Of a stretch of 64,000 bases of DNA, positions 15,043 to 23,907 are shown one piece after another; position 1 is the first letter of the stretch, and each line of letters starts with the position of its first letter. Below the pieces are notes generated by a model that searched no databases, was not told the DNA's origin, and worked only from the letters and a program-made list of their open reading frames with translations. Location of the stretch: the NCBI GenBank assembly GCA_035494735.1, contig DATJGS010000037.1:248001-312000 (forward strand), in the 5' to 3' direction. The stretch is from DATJGS01 sp035494735 (GTDB taxonomy: Bacteria; Eisenbacteria; RBG-16-71-46). The translations under genes and the position numbers were made by a program.

Positions 15043-17406
15043 TCATCGCGTGCGGCGCTCCGCGAGCAGGCGCAGGCCGTTCAGGATGACGACGACCGTG
15101 CTGCCCTCGTGCGCGGAAACGGCGACCGGCAGCTTGAGCGCGCCGACCGGCGTGTGCTGTCCGAGGAACACCCACGTCACGAGCAGAAGCATCACGCCGG
15201 ACGCGAGGCTCACGTTCTGCGTGACCACGGTGCGCGCGAGGCGGCTCAGGTGCACGGCGAACGGCAGCGCGCCCAGGTCGTCCGACATCAGCACCACGTC
15301 CGCGCTCTCCAGCGCCGCGTCGCTGCCGATGCCGCCCATCACGATGCCCACGGTGGCGCGCGCCAACGCGGGCGCGTCGTTGATCCCGTCGCCGACCATG
15401 GCGACGGCGCCGTAGCGGGCCTCGAGCGCGGCGATCGCGTTGACCTTGTCCTCGGGCAGCAGCCCGCTCGAGTGCTCGTCGAGCCCGATCCTGGCCGCAA
15501 TGGCCGCGACCGTCGGTTCGCTGTCGCCCGACAACAGCGCGACGCGCGACGCGCCGAGACGCTTGAGGCGCTGCACCGTCTCGGCCGCAGCCGGTCGCGG
15601 CTGATCCGCGGCCGCGATCACGCCCCACGCGACGCCGCGGCGCACGAGCATGGCGGTGTGGCCCTCCTGCTGGAGCGAGCGCAACCGCTCGAGCGCTTCG
15701 GGCGGCACGGCGACCTCGAGTCGCACGAACAGCTCGGGGGTGCCGATCGCGACGCTCTCCCCGGCGACCTCGGCGACGAGCCCCTTGCCCAGGTGGTTCG
15801 TGAGCTGCTCCGCGGCCGGCGCGTCGATGCCGCGGGCCTCGGCCGCGCGCACGACGGCCTGGGCCAGCGGGTGGGGCGAACGCTTCTCGGCGCTCGCCGC
15901 CCACGACAGCACGTCGTTCTCGGCGACGCCGCCGAGGCCCACCACGTTCGTGACCTCGAAGCGCCCGCGTGTCAGCGTGCCGGTCTTGTCGAACGCGATC
16001 GCGCGCACGCGGCCGAGCGCTTCGATGAAGCGGCCGCCCTTGAACAGCACGCCGTTGCGCGCGGCGCTCGCGATTGCGGACAGGATCGTCGCGGGCGTGG
16101 CGATGACGAGCGCGCACGGCGAGGCGACGACGAGCAGCGTCATGGCCCGGTAGAACGACGTGCGGAAGTCCTCGTGCAGCACGAACGGCGGCACCACGAT
16201 CATGAGCCCGGCCCCGATCATGACGACGATCGTGTAGTAGCGGCCGACCCACTCCGCGATCTCCTCGGTGCGCGACTTCTGCTCCTGCGCCTGCTGCACG
16301 AGCGTGACGATGCGCGCGAGCGTCGTGTCGCCCGACGCGCGCGTGACCACGATCTCGATCGCGCCCTGCTGGTTCAGCGTGCCGGCGAACACCTCGTCGC
16401 CGACGTTCTTCTCGACCGGCACCGACTCGCCGGTGAGGCTGCTCTGATCGATCAGCGTCGCGCCAAGCGCGATCCGCCCGTCGACCGGCACGGCCTCGCC
16501 CGGCTTCAGCACGACGCGCTCGCCGACCACGATCGACTCGACGTCGACCTCGACCTCGCGCCCGCCGCGCCGCACCAGGGCGGTCGCCGGGCGCAGCTTG
16601 AGCAGGGCCTGCAGCGCGAGGCGCGTGCGGCCCATGGTGTAGACCTCGAGCGTGTTGCTGAGCGAGAACAGGAACATCAGCACGGCGCCTTCGAAGACGT
16701 AGCCGATCGTCGCGGCCCCGGCCGCGGCCAGGATCATCAGCAGGTTCACGTCGAAGCGCAGCGCGGCCAGCGCGCGCACCGTGGAGCGCAGCGCGAACCA
16801 GCCGCCCGACAGCGCGGACAGGGCGAACGTCGCGGTCACGAGCGCGGCGGGCGCGGCCACGCGCTCCAGCACCATGCCGAGAATCAGGGCGCCGAGGCAC
16901 ACGCCGGTGAGCGCCGCCATCCAGCGGCTCTTCGCCAGGTGTTCCTCTTCGGCGGACGACAGTGACGCGCCCCACGGCTTCGCGGCTCCCAGGGGCCGGC
17001 GCATCTCGACGCTGTCGGCGGGCGCGACGCGGCGCGCGAGCCCGACGCGATCGGTCTCGGCCGTCACCGCGAATTCGCCGGCGGCGCTCGCGTCGATGTG
17101 GCCGAGGCGCAGCGCGCACTCCGCGCACGACTCGAGCGAGGCGCGGCGCTCGCAGCGCGTCACACGCTGCGCGAACAGCGCGGCCAGTTCGTCGGCGAGC
17201 GCGTTCAGGTCGGTGGGGTCGATGCGCGACGGCTGGTAGCGCACGGTCAGCGTCTGCGCGCGGAAATCGGCTTCCAGCGCGACCACGCCGGGCGTGGCGC
17301 GCATGCGTTCGGCCACGATCTCGAGGCAGCCTTCCCCGCCGGGGACGGCGGGGCGATGCGCGCCCAGGTCCAGCGCGCGCGCGGTTTCTTCGGCGGGCGG
17401 AATCAT
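15043..17406 (-). CDS. P1B-4-type heavy-metal-transporting P-type ATPase
   Basis: 787 residues. Core motifs: TGES (325-328), SPC in TM segment SPCALVIATP (429-431), phosphorylated Asp in DKTGTLT (473-479), HP (512-513) and GDGIND. The SPC membrane motif together with HEGST near the C-terminus matches the P1B-4 group (CtpD/CoaT/PfeT type), which exports Co2+, Fe2+ or Zn2+, rather than CPC copper pumps. The N-terminal HMA-like fold is degenerate (one Cys, Cys27, instead of CxxC), but a Cys cluster (CERRASLESCAEC, 85-97) follows. The ATG is 9 nt after a TAGAGT box. The gene is followed by the lepB remnant. Confidence 0.92.
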   Translation of the reverse strand: MIPPAEETARALDLGAHRPAVPGGEGCLEIVAERMRATPGVVALEADFRAQTLTVRYQPSRIDPTDLNALADELAALFAQRVTRCERRASLESCAECALRLGHIDASAAGEFAVTAETDRVGLARRVAPADSVEMRRPLGAAKPWGASLSSAEEEHLAKSRWMAALTGVCLGALILGMVLERVAAPAALVTATFALSALSGGWFALRSTVRALAALRFDVNLLMILAAAGAATIGYVFEGAVLMFLFSLSNTLEVYTMGRTRLALQALLKLRPATALVRRGGREVEVDVESIVVGERVVLKPGEAVPVDGRIALGATLIDQSSLTGESVPVEKNVGDEVFAGTLNQQGAIEIVVTRASGDTTLARIVTLVQQAQEQKSRTEEIAEWVGRYYTIVVMIGAGLMIVVPPFVLHEDFRTSFYRAMTLLVVASPCALVIATPATILSAIASAARNGVLFKGGRFIEALGRVRAIAFDKTGTLTRGRFEVTNVVGLGGVAENDVLSWAASAEKRSPHPLAQAVVRAAEARGIDAPAAEQLTNHLGKGLVAEVAGESVAIGTPELFVRLEVAVPPEALERLRSLQQEGHTAMLVRRGVAWGVIAAADQPRPAAAETVQRLKRLGASRVALLSGDSEPTVAAIAARIGLDEHSSGLLPEDKVNAIAALEARYGAVAMVGDGINDAPALARATVGIVMGGIGSDAALESADVVLMSDDLGALPFAVHLSRLARTVVTQNVSLASGVMLLLVTWVFLGQHTPVGALKLPVAVSAHEGSTVVVILNGLRLLAERRTR

Positions 17407-17432
17407 GGGACGGCGACTCTAACACGCCCCGG

Positions 17433-17499
17433 AAAAGCGAACCGCCCGGAGACGCGAGGTCCCCGGGCGGTCGCGACGCGCGGCTCGACCAGCCGCGCG
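17433..17499 (-). terminator. Double terminator hairpin after the propeller/dihaem gene
   Basis: Reading the minus strand after the stop at 17508, a perfect 9-bp hairpin (CGCGCGGCT / AGCCGCGCG, 17477-17499) comes first. A second 9-bp hairpin (ACCGCCCGG / CCGGGCGGT, 17441-17471) follows and is trailed by TTCGCTTTT. The second one is a good intrinsic terminator and abuts the ATPase promoter region. Confidence 0.7.
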
Positions 17500-17507
17500 G
17501 GGGGTTC

Positions 17508-20324
17508 CTATCGAACGCGCACGACGGGCCGCGTCCACTGCCCGTGCGCGGTGTTCACGCGCACGAAGTACACACCCGCCTGAGCCGGACGTCCGCCGGC
17601 GTCGCGGCCGTCCCAGCGCAGGCTCTGCGGTCCGGCCTGCAGCCACAGGCCCTTCGCGACGCCGCGCACCTGGCGGCCGAGCACGTCGTACACGACGACG
17701 TCGACGCGGCTCGCGGCGCCGAGCGTGAACGCGACTTCGGTCGCGTCGCGGAACGGATTCGGGCGCACGCCGCGCATCGCGAACTCGAAGCGGCTCGCCG
17801 GCGGATTGACGCTGACGTTGCCCGGCGTCGAATCCGGATTTCCCGGATCGCTCAACACGTCGAGTTCGTCACCGTCGAGGTAGCCGTCGCGGTCGCGATC
17901 CACGCCCATGCGGTGGCCGCTGCCCTTGGGCACGCCGGACACGGTCAGCTCGCTGCCGAGACCGCCGAGCGCGCGCAGGTCCGCGCTGCTGATCGGTGCC
18001 TCCGCGGCCTTGTCGCTCTGCCACATGCCGCCGCCCACGTACTCCCAGCCGCGCGGCTGGTCGTTGACGCGGCCCTTCGCGATCAGGTCGCAGTTGTCGA
18101 GCGCGGCCTGCGCCTCCAGCGTATCCATGACCGACGCGGCCGTCGCATCGTTGTCGTTCGGCCCGTCGAACGTGAGCTGATAGCCCACGGCCGGCGCGAC
18201 GCCGGTGTCGAACGCGTGCAGGAAGGCCTCGAGGTCGGCGCGCGTCGCGTCACCGGTCGGGCCGCCGAGCAGGAACTGCGGCGCGTGCAGGAACGTGATC
18301 AGGCTGTCCACGCTGCCGTCGTGCGTGTAGCCGAAGCCGCGCTTGTTGATCCAGCCCGGGACGTCGCGGAATCCGGTCTTCTTGTACTGATTGCGCAACT
18401 GCGGAACCTTGAGGTCCTGGGACTCGAACAGCGCCGCGGCCGGGACCATCTGACGGTTCGTGCCGGGGCCGTTGTTCGCCGCGCTGTGGCAATCGTTGCA
18501 CTTGAGCGGACCGTCGACCGCCTGGTTCATGAAGAAATCCTGCCCGCGCAACGCGCTCGGCTGCCCAGGCGGCGCGTCCGGCATCGTGCGATCGAGGTGC
18601 TCGGCGGGATTCGGCGGGTACGACAGCGGCATGACGAACTCGTTGAACGCCGCCATTTCGCTGTCGGCGAGCGGCGCGTCGCGGCCCATCAGCGTCACGA
18701 ACGCGTTGTTGAACGCGCTCAGATCCGAGCGATCGCCGCGCCAATGGAACGGCTCGGTGTTCGTCATGCCGCGCAACGTCTGCGTGGCCATGGGGCCCTT
18801 CATCGGATGGGAGCCTTGGAGCCCGAGCGGATTCGGGCTCGGCGGCGGAACGAACGTGCCGTTCGGGTCGCCGAGGTCCCACACCATGTTGTCCATGTCG
18901 CCGAACACGTGGCAGCTCGCGCACGACTGGTCACCGTGCGCCGACGTGAAGCCGCCATAGAAGAACTTCCGGCCGTTCACGATCGCGTCGGGCGTCGGGT
19001 CCATGCCGATCGAGGCGCGCGCCAGCTGGCTGAAGTCTCCGGTGCTGAGCGTCTGCAGCTCGTTGTGGTAGCGGCCGAGGATGTACAGCTGATGACGTGC
19101 ACCGTCCTCGATCACGCCGGTCGGGCCGGCCACCGTGGAAATGCGCGCGAGCATGCTCGTGGCCGGGCCGCCGAACGTGGTCTGCACGGCGACCTTGTTC
19201 GTGGCCAGCGACGTGATGTACGTGCGCGATCCGTCCGCCGAGATGGTGAGCGCCGTCGGCGTGCCGATCGCGGAGTCGGCTTCGGCCTGGGTGCCCGGCG
19301 TGACCGTGTAGTTGATGTGCAGGTCGAGCTTCTTGATCGACACGACGCCGGCCGTCGTCACGTAGCCGGCCTGGGTCTCGACGACGTAGCCGCTGACACG
19401 CGGCTCGAAGCGATTGATGTTGCGCGAATCCGTCGTGCTCACCGCGACGCGGCCGTCGGTCGGGCTCACGGCGATTCCGAAGTTGTTCGTGCCGATCCCC
19501 GTGAAGTTGCGGCTGACGACGTTCGAGGTCGTGTTGATCTCGGCCACGTCGACGTCGGAGATCGAATACTTGGTCTTGGAATTCCACAGATTCCCGTAGA
19601 AGTCGAACCAGTTCGCGCCCTGCTTCTGGATGATGAAGCCGGTCTTGGGCGGCGCGTGGCCGGGGATCGAGTCGTGCGGGAACTCGGTGTCCTGCGGAAT
19701 CGAGTCGTTCGGCACCTTGTTCGCGGGCAGCAGCGACGTGTCGTTGCCGCCCTGGAAGATCGCGCAGTAGACGAACGTCCCCGCCGTGTTGCGCGCCAGC
19801 GCGCGCGGCATGCGCCCGACGACGGAGATCGTCGCGGTCTGCGCGAGCGTCGCCGGGTCGTAGACCTTGATCACGTCCTCGTTCGACACGCTGACGTAGG
19901 CGCGCGTCGGCGAGCCGGCGAAGACGACGTCGTTCGGCTCGTCACCGACGCGCAGCGTCTGCTTCACGTGCATCGTGTTCAGGTTCACGATGCTCACGTC
20001 GTCGGAGACGTTGTTGACCACCCACGCGGTGCTGTCGTCGAGGGCGCACACCGACACCGGCTCGAGCCCGACGGGGATTTCGGCGATGCGCGTGTTGCGC
20101 GTCGGCGGACCCTGCGTGAGATCGAAGACCGTGAGCCGATCGTCCGGCGTGTTCAGGACGAGCAGTCGATCGTGGCTCGGCGTGAACGCGACCGGGCGGA
20201 CTTGTCCGCTCTCGAAGTGGACGAAGTCGGGATTCGTGGCCGTGCGCGACTGGAGATGCCTCGGCGCCGAGGCGACTCCGAAGACCAGCACGACCACCGC
20301 GAGCAAGAGGGCAAGACGGCGCAT
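17508..20324 (-). CDS. Secreted beta-propeller / dihaem cytochrome protein with FlgD-like tail
   Basis: 938 residues. A signal peptide (MRRLALLLAVVVLVFGVASA) leads into a YVTN-like seven-bladed propeller (about 30-470, e.g. LLVLNTPDDRLTVFD, DDVSIVNLNT). A cytochrome-c-peroxidase/MauG-like region follows, with two c-type haem sites, CASCH and CNDCH. Next come a calcium-binding-looking stretch (DRDRDGYLDGDELD) and a FlgD-like C-terminal beta-sandwich (about 850-938: VDVVVYDVLGRQVRGV to AGVYFVRVNT). It is an exported redox enzyme or electron carrier; the propeller may dock a partner. ATG 20324 is the start because the signal peptide begins exactly there; the frame extends 57 nt upstream. Confidence 0.85.
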   Translation of the reverse strand: MRRLALLLAVVVLVFGVASAPRHLQSRTATNPDFVHFESGQVRPVAFTPSHDRLLVLNTPDDRLTVFDLTQGPPTRNTRIAEIPVGLEPVSVCALDDSTAWVVNNVSDDVSIVNLNTMHVKQTLRVGDEPNDVVFAGSPTRAYVSVSNEDVIKVYDPATLAQTATISVVGRMPRALARNTAGTFVYCAIFQGGNDTSLLPANKVPNDSIPQDTEFPHDSIPGHAPPKTGFIIQKQGANWFDFYGNLWNSKTKYSISDVDVAEINTTSNVVSRNFTGIGTNNFGIAVSPTDGRVAVSTTDSRNINRFEPRVSGYVVETQAGYVTTAGVVSIKKLDLHINYTVTPGTQAEADSAIGTPTALTISADGSRTYITSLATNKVAVQTTFGGPATSMLARISTVAGPTGVIEDGARHQLYILGRYHNELQTLSTGDFSQLARASIGMDPTPDAIVNGRKFFYGGFTSAHGDQSCASCHVFGDMDNMVWDLGDPNGTFVPPPSPNPLGLQGSHPMKGPMATQTLRGMTNTEPFHWRGDRSDLSAFNNAFVTLMGRDAPLADSEMAAFNEFVMPLSYPPNPAEHLDRTMPDAPPGQPSALRGQDFFMNQAVDGPLKCNDCHSAANNGPGTNRQMVPAAALFESQDLKVPQLRNQYKKTGFRDVPGWINKRGFGYTHDGSVDSLITFLHAPQFLLGGPTGDATRADLEAFLHAFDTGVAPAVGYQLTFDGPNDNDATAASVMDTLEAQAALDNCDLIAKGRVNDQPRGWEYVGGGMWQSDKAAEAPISSADLRALGGLGSELTVSGVPKGSGHRMGVDRDRDGYLDGDELDVLSDPGNPDSTPGNVSVNPPASRFEFAMRGVRPNPFRDATEVAFTLGAASRVDVVVYDVLGRQVRGVAKGLWLQAGPQSLRWDGRDAGGRPAQAGVYFVRVNTAHGQWTRPVVRVR

Positions 20325-20695
20325 AGATGAGGGACTCCCGGTCCGCGTAGGGGTCAGTCTGGGGGAGTGACTCGCTACCAAGGCAGTTGGGGCGAAAACG
20401 TGCGGCGTGAGTCTACCATCGGCGCCTCGGCCGGCGGTATGGCCGAGCGCAGGAATTCGCGCGGCCGATGGCGGGCGCCGGACCCGAGCCGAAGGTCGGT
20501 GGAGCGGGCGCGGCTACGGGGCCGGGACGGGCGCCCGGTGGAGCGGACGTGGCAACGGGGCCGGGACGGCCCCCGTAGTCCGGCGGGAGCGCGGGCCGGG
20601 TGTCCACGCCGCCGGCGCGTCCGACAATCCGAAGCGGACGAACGGGTTCGCGGCTTCTCGTCCGGCGGGGAACGGCGCGAAGGATTGTGGAGAAC
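20325..20695. other. Gene-free stretch with a 39-bp tandem repeat
   Basis: No convincing gene. It contains a TAGACT box on the minus strand (20415-20410), about 85 nt upstream of the propeller gene, and a two-copy 39-bp repeat at 20497-20574. Minus-strand frames here are Pro/Arg/Ala-rich low complexity and are not called. Confidence 0.5.
20497..20574 (+). repeat. Imperfect 39-bp tandem repeat, two copies
   Basis: Two adjacent units begin CGGTGGAGCGG at 20497 and 20536. Both contain ACGGGGCCGGGACGG and differ at a few bases. The period is a multiple of three, so in one minus-strand frame it would encode a 13-residue Pro/Ala repeat. Confidence 0.7.
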
Positions 20696-21055
20696 CTAGT
20701 CGCGCGCGACCGCGGCGAGGAATCCCGGGCCGGCCCGGGAGACCGCCGCGGTGATCGCCGTGTCCGCGACCGTGGGCGCGCACACCACGTACGCGCGCCG
20801 CTGCGGCAGGCGCACCGCCACCTCGGAAACTCCGGGCAGCGCGGCCAGCTGGCCCTGGATCTTCGCGGCGCAGCCCGCGCACGTCATCCCGCCGACGTCG
20901 AGCGTCACGATGCGCTGGCCGGAGCGCGCCTCGGGGCGGCCGGCGCTCTGGAAGCGCCGCGCTTCACCCATCAGCCACGGCGCGGCGCCGACGATGCCGA
21001 CGAGCAGCACGACGCCGAGCGCCATGGCCACGCCGTTCGCGACTTCGCGCTTCAC
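20696..21055 (-). CDS. Membrane-anchored heavy-metal-associated (HMA) domain protein
   Basis: 119 residues. One N-terminal membrane segment (GVAMALGVVLLVGIVGAAPWL) is followed by a complete HMA domain (about 47-115) with the metal site GMTCAGC and the usual beta-alpha-beta pattern ending in YVVCAPTVADTAITAAV. It resembles MerP/CopZ but is tethered, so it would bind a soft metal (Cu+, Hg2+ or Zn2+) at the outer face of the membrane and hand it on. A TAGGCT box lies about 35 nt upstream in the 57-nt gap after the MFS gene, so it may have its own promoter. GTG start. Confidence 0.82.
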   Translation of the reverse strand: MKREVANGVAMALGVVLLVGIVGAAPWLMGEARRFQSAGRPEARSGQRIVTLDVGGMTCAGCAAKIQGQLAALPGVSEVAVRLPQRRAYVVCAPTVADTAITAAVSRAGPGFLAAVARD

Positions 21056-21112
21056 GGGGAATGCCTGCGAGGGATTCGCACGACGGCGGAGCCTAGCACA
21101 GCCGCCGAGGCC

Positions 21113-22696
21113 TCAATGCGCGGCGGCGCCCTGGACGCCCCTGCCCTTGCTCATGAGCAGCAGCAACGGCAGCGCCACGAGGAACGCCACGCTGAACATC
21201 AGGAACATCTGCTCGAACGACAGCATCAGCGCCTGCCGGCCGACCTGCACGTTCAGCACGGCCAGCGCCTTCCCGTCCGCGAGCGCGGACGGCGTGCCGT
21301 GCGCAACCAGCGATCGCGCGATGCCGGTCAGACGCTCGCGCGTCGCCGGATCGAAGCTCGTGACGTTCGCGGCGAGCGCGGCGCGATTCAGCGTCTCGAG
21401 GCGCGGCAGCTGCGTCGCGGCCAGCGCGATGCCCACGCTGCCGCCGAGCTGGCGCATCAGGTTGAACAGTCCGGTGCCCTCGGGAATGCGCGCCATCGGC
21501 AGATCGGCGAGCGCCAGGTTCGTGAGCGGCACGAAGACCAGCCCGAGACCGACGCCGCGCAGGATGAGCGGCCAGACGAAATCCGCGCGGCCGCTCTCGG
21601 TCGTGAAGTGCGACATCTGCACCATCGCGACCGTGAACACGGCGACGCCGGCGAGCACCAGCCAGCGGCTGTCCAGCCTGCCGCGCATGCGCCCGGTGAC
21701 GGCCATCGTGAACGCGCTGGCCAGCGCGCCGGGCAGGATGACCATGCCCGTCTGGTTCGCGCTGAACCCGAGCAGCGACTGCAGGTAGACGGGCAGCACG
21801 AACACGGTCGCGTACAGGCACAGCCCGAGCGCCGCGCCGAACGCCACGCCCGCCGCCAGCTGCCGGCTCTTGAGGATCCTGAGGTCCACCACCGGATGCT
21901 CCGTGCGCAGCTCGTGCCATACGAACGCGGCGAGCGCCGTGGCGCTCGTGACGGCCAGCGCGACGATCGTGCGCGAGTTGAACCAGTCGAGGCGCTCGCC
22001 GCGCTCGAGCAGCGTCTGCAGCGTGCCGATGCCGAGCGCCAGCAGCGCGAGGCCGAGGAAGTCGATGCGCGTGATCTTGCGCACGTAACGCGAATCGGGC
22101 AGCAGCCCGAGCGTCAGCGCGAACGCGAGCGCGCCGAACGGCAGGTTGATGTAGAAGATCCACGGCCACGACAGCGTGTCCGTCAGCCAGCCGCCGAGCG
22201 TGGGCCCGAGCGTCGGTCCGACCATGACGCCCATGCCGAAGATGGCCATGGCCACGCCGAATTCCTCGGGCGGGAACACTTCGTAGAGCACGGCCTGCGA
22301 CGTCGACAGCAGCGCGCCGCCGCCCAGACCCTGCACGATGCGCCACGTCACGAGCTCGGTCAGCGTGTGCGCGTTGCCGCAGAAGAACGAGGCGACGGTG
22401 AACAGCGCGATCGACCCGGCGAAGTAGCGGCGCCGGCCGAAGAACGCCGACAGCCAGCCGGTGATCGGCAGCACGATCACGTTCGCCACGATGTAGCCGG
22501 TCGACACCCAGGCGATCTGGTCCAGCGTTGCGCCCAGGTTCCCCATCATGTGCGGGATCGCGACGTTCACGATGCTGGTGTCGAGCAGCTCCATGATCGA
22601 CGCCAGCGTGACCGTGATCGCGATCAGATAGCGATTCGCGTACGCGGATCGCGCCAGGGCGTCGGCCGGACGCAGCGGGAGTGCGAGCGTGGCCAC
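21113..22696 (-). CDS. emrB: DHA2-family drug efflux MFS permease (EmrB/QacA type)
   Basis: 527 residues with about 14 membrane segments, the DHA2 layout. Motif C-type sequence is visible in the fifth segment region (GMGVMVGPTLGPTLGGWL), and the N-terminal LLDTSIVNVAIPHM motif is the classic DHA2 signature. It exports hydrophobic or cationic drugs by proton antiport and works with the HlyD-type adaptor encoded 4 nt upstream and the TolC-type channel before that to form a tripartite pump across both membranes. Confidence 0.93.
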   Translation of the reverse strand: MATLALPLRPADALARSAYANRYLIAITVTLASIMELLDTSIVNVAIPHMMGNLGATLDQIAWVSTGYIVANVIVLPITGWLSAFFGRRRYFAGSIALFTVASFFCGNAHTLTELVTWRIVQGLGGGALLSTSQAVLYEVFPPEEFGVAMAIFGMGVMVGPTLGPTLGGWLTDTLSWPWIFYINLPFGALAFALTLGLLPDSRYVRKITRIDFLGLALLALGIGTLQTLLERGERLDWFNSRTIVALAVTSATALAAFVWHELRTEHPVVDLRILKSRQLAAGVAFGAALGLCLYATVFVLPVYLQSLLGFSANQTGMVILPGALASAFTMAVTGRMRGRLDSRWLVLAGVAVFTVAMVQMSHFTTESGRADFVWPLILRGVGLGLVFVPLTNLALADLPMARIPEGTGLFNLMRQLGGSVGIALAATQLPRLETLNRAALAANVTSFDPATRERLTGIARSLVAHGTPSALADGKALAVLNVQVGRQALMLSFEQMFLMFSVAFLVALPLLLLMSKGRGVQGAAAH

Positions 22697-22700
22697 GGCG

Positions 22701-23873
22701 CTACTTCACCTTGATCTTGACCGTCACGCTCATGCCGGGACGCAACGGATGGCGCGGGTCCTGCGCGCTGTCGACGTGGACGCGGACCGGAATGCGCTGC
22801 ACGACCTTCGTGAAGTTGCCGGTCGCGTTGTCGGGCGGCAGCAGCGAGAACGTCGCGCCGGTCGCCGGGCTCAGGCTCTCGACCTTGCCCTGGAACTTGA
22901 GGCCGGGATACGAATCGACCGCGATCTCGACCGCGTCGCCCGGCGTCACGTCCTTGATCTCGGTCTCCTTGAGGTTCGCGACCACCCACACGTCGTCGAG
23001 CGGCACGACGTTCAGGAGCGGCTGGCCGGCCTGCACGAGCTGGCCGACCTCGACGGTCTTGCGGCTCACCTTGCCCGAGGCCGGCGCGGTGATCGTGGCG
23101 TACGACACCATCAGCGCGGCCTGGTCGCGCGACGCCTTGGCCGACGCGACGCGGGCGTCCGCGCCCTTCCAGGCGGCGAGCGCGGCGCTCACCTGTTCGC
23201 GCGCCGCGTCGAGCTGCGCGCGGTTCGCGGTGGCGCCGGCCTGGGCCGCGTCGAGCTGCTGCCGGGAGACGATGCCGCGCTCGGCGAGCGGGCGGTAGCG
23301 CGCGAGATCGGCGTCCGCGCGCTCGACGTTCGCCTCGGCCTGCGCGACCGCGGCGCGTGCCGCGGCGAGCTGGGCCTGGGTCTGTCCGGCGTTGCCGCGC
23401 GAGCCGGCGTTCGCGATCTCCTTGTCGAGATCCGCGTCGGCCTGCGCGAGCCGCGCGCGGAAGTCGCGGTCGTCGATCGTGACGAGCACGTCGCCCGCCT
23501 TGACGTCCTGGTTCTCGACCACGCGCACGTCCGACACGAAGCCCGCGATCTTGGGCAGGATCGGCACGACGTGCCCTTGCACCTGCGCGTTGTCGCTCGA
23601 GACGTAGGCGCGCCCCACCCACCAGCGCCAGCCGAGGAAGCCGAGCAGGATCAGCGCGAGCGCTCCGACGATGGGCAGCACCGGGCTGCGCTTCGTCGGC
23701 GCCGCGGTCGCCGCGCTCGCGGAGGAAGCGGAGGCGGACCCGGCGGGCGGCACGGCCGGGGCCGCGGGCGCGCCGTCGGCGGCGGCGGGAGCGGCCGTCG
23801 GGTTGTCGGCATCGCGGTGCCGTGGCGCGCGAGGCGCGCCGGCGCCGCTTCGAGGTTCGAGGCTCGTGCTCAT
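22701..23873 (-). CDS. emrA: HlyD/EmrA-family periplasmic adaptor
   Basis: 390 residues. A Pro/Ala-rich cytoplasmic lead (1-65) precedes one membrane anchor (VLPIVGALALILLGFLGW). The biotin-lipoyl half (VENQDVKAGDVLVTID), a long alpha-hairpin (rich in Ala, Gln and Glu, about 140-235) and the second lipoyl half (APASGKVSRKTVEVGQLVQAGQPLL) follow, then the beta-barrel. It bridges the MFS permease to the outer-membrane channel. ATG 23873 is chosen over an upstream in-frame ATG because AAAGGAA lies before it; the upstream part overlaps the end of the tolC-like gene. Confidence 0.93.
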   Translation of the reverse strand: MSTSLEPRSGAGAPRAPRHRDADNPTAAPAAADGAPAAPAVPPAGSASASSASAATAAPTKRSPVLPIVGALALILLGFLGWRWWVGRAYVSSDNAQVQGHVVPILPKIAGFVSDVRVVENQDVKAGDVLVTIDDRDFRARLAQADADLDKEIANAGSRGNAGQTQAQLAAARAAVAQAEANVERADADLARYRPLAERGIVSRQQLDAAQAGATANRAQLDAAREQVSAALAAWKGADARVASAKASRDQAALMVSYATITAPASGKVSRKTVEVGQLVQAGQPLLNVVPLDDVWVVANLKETEIKDVTPGDAVEIAVDSYPGLKFQGKVESLSPATGATFSLLPPDNATGNFTKVVQRIPVRVHVDSAQDPRHPLRPGMSVTVKIKVK

Positions 23874-23907
23874 CTCGATGGTTCCTTTCAGGTCGAGAAG
23901 CGAATCG

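Noticed and set aside
14353..16965. Long plus-strand open frame of 870 codons across the ATPase region
   Set aside because: It lies antisense to the clear P1B ATPase, is extremely rich in Arg, His and Asp, and has no domain; it is a shadow of high-G/C codon bias.
20413..20607. Pro/Ala-rich minus-strand small ORF over the tandem repeat
   Set aside because: No ribosome-binding site or promoter and low-complexity product; explained by the 39-bp repeat.
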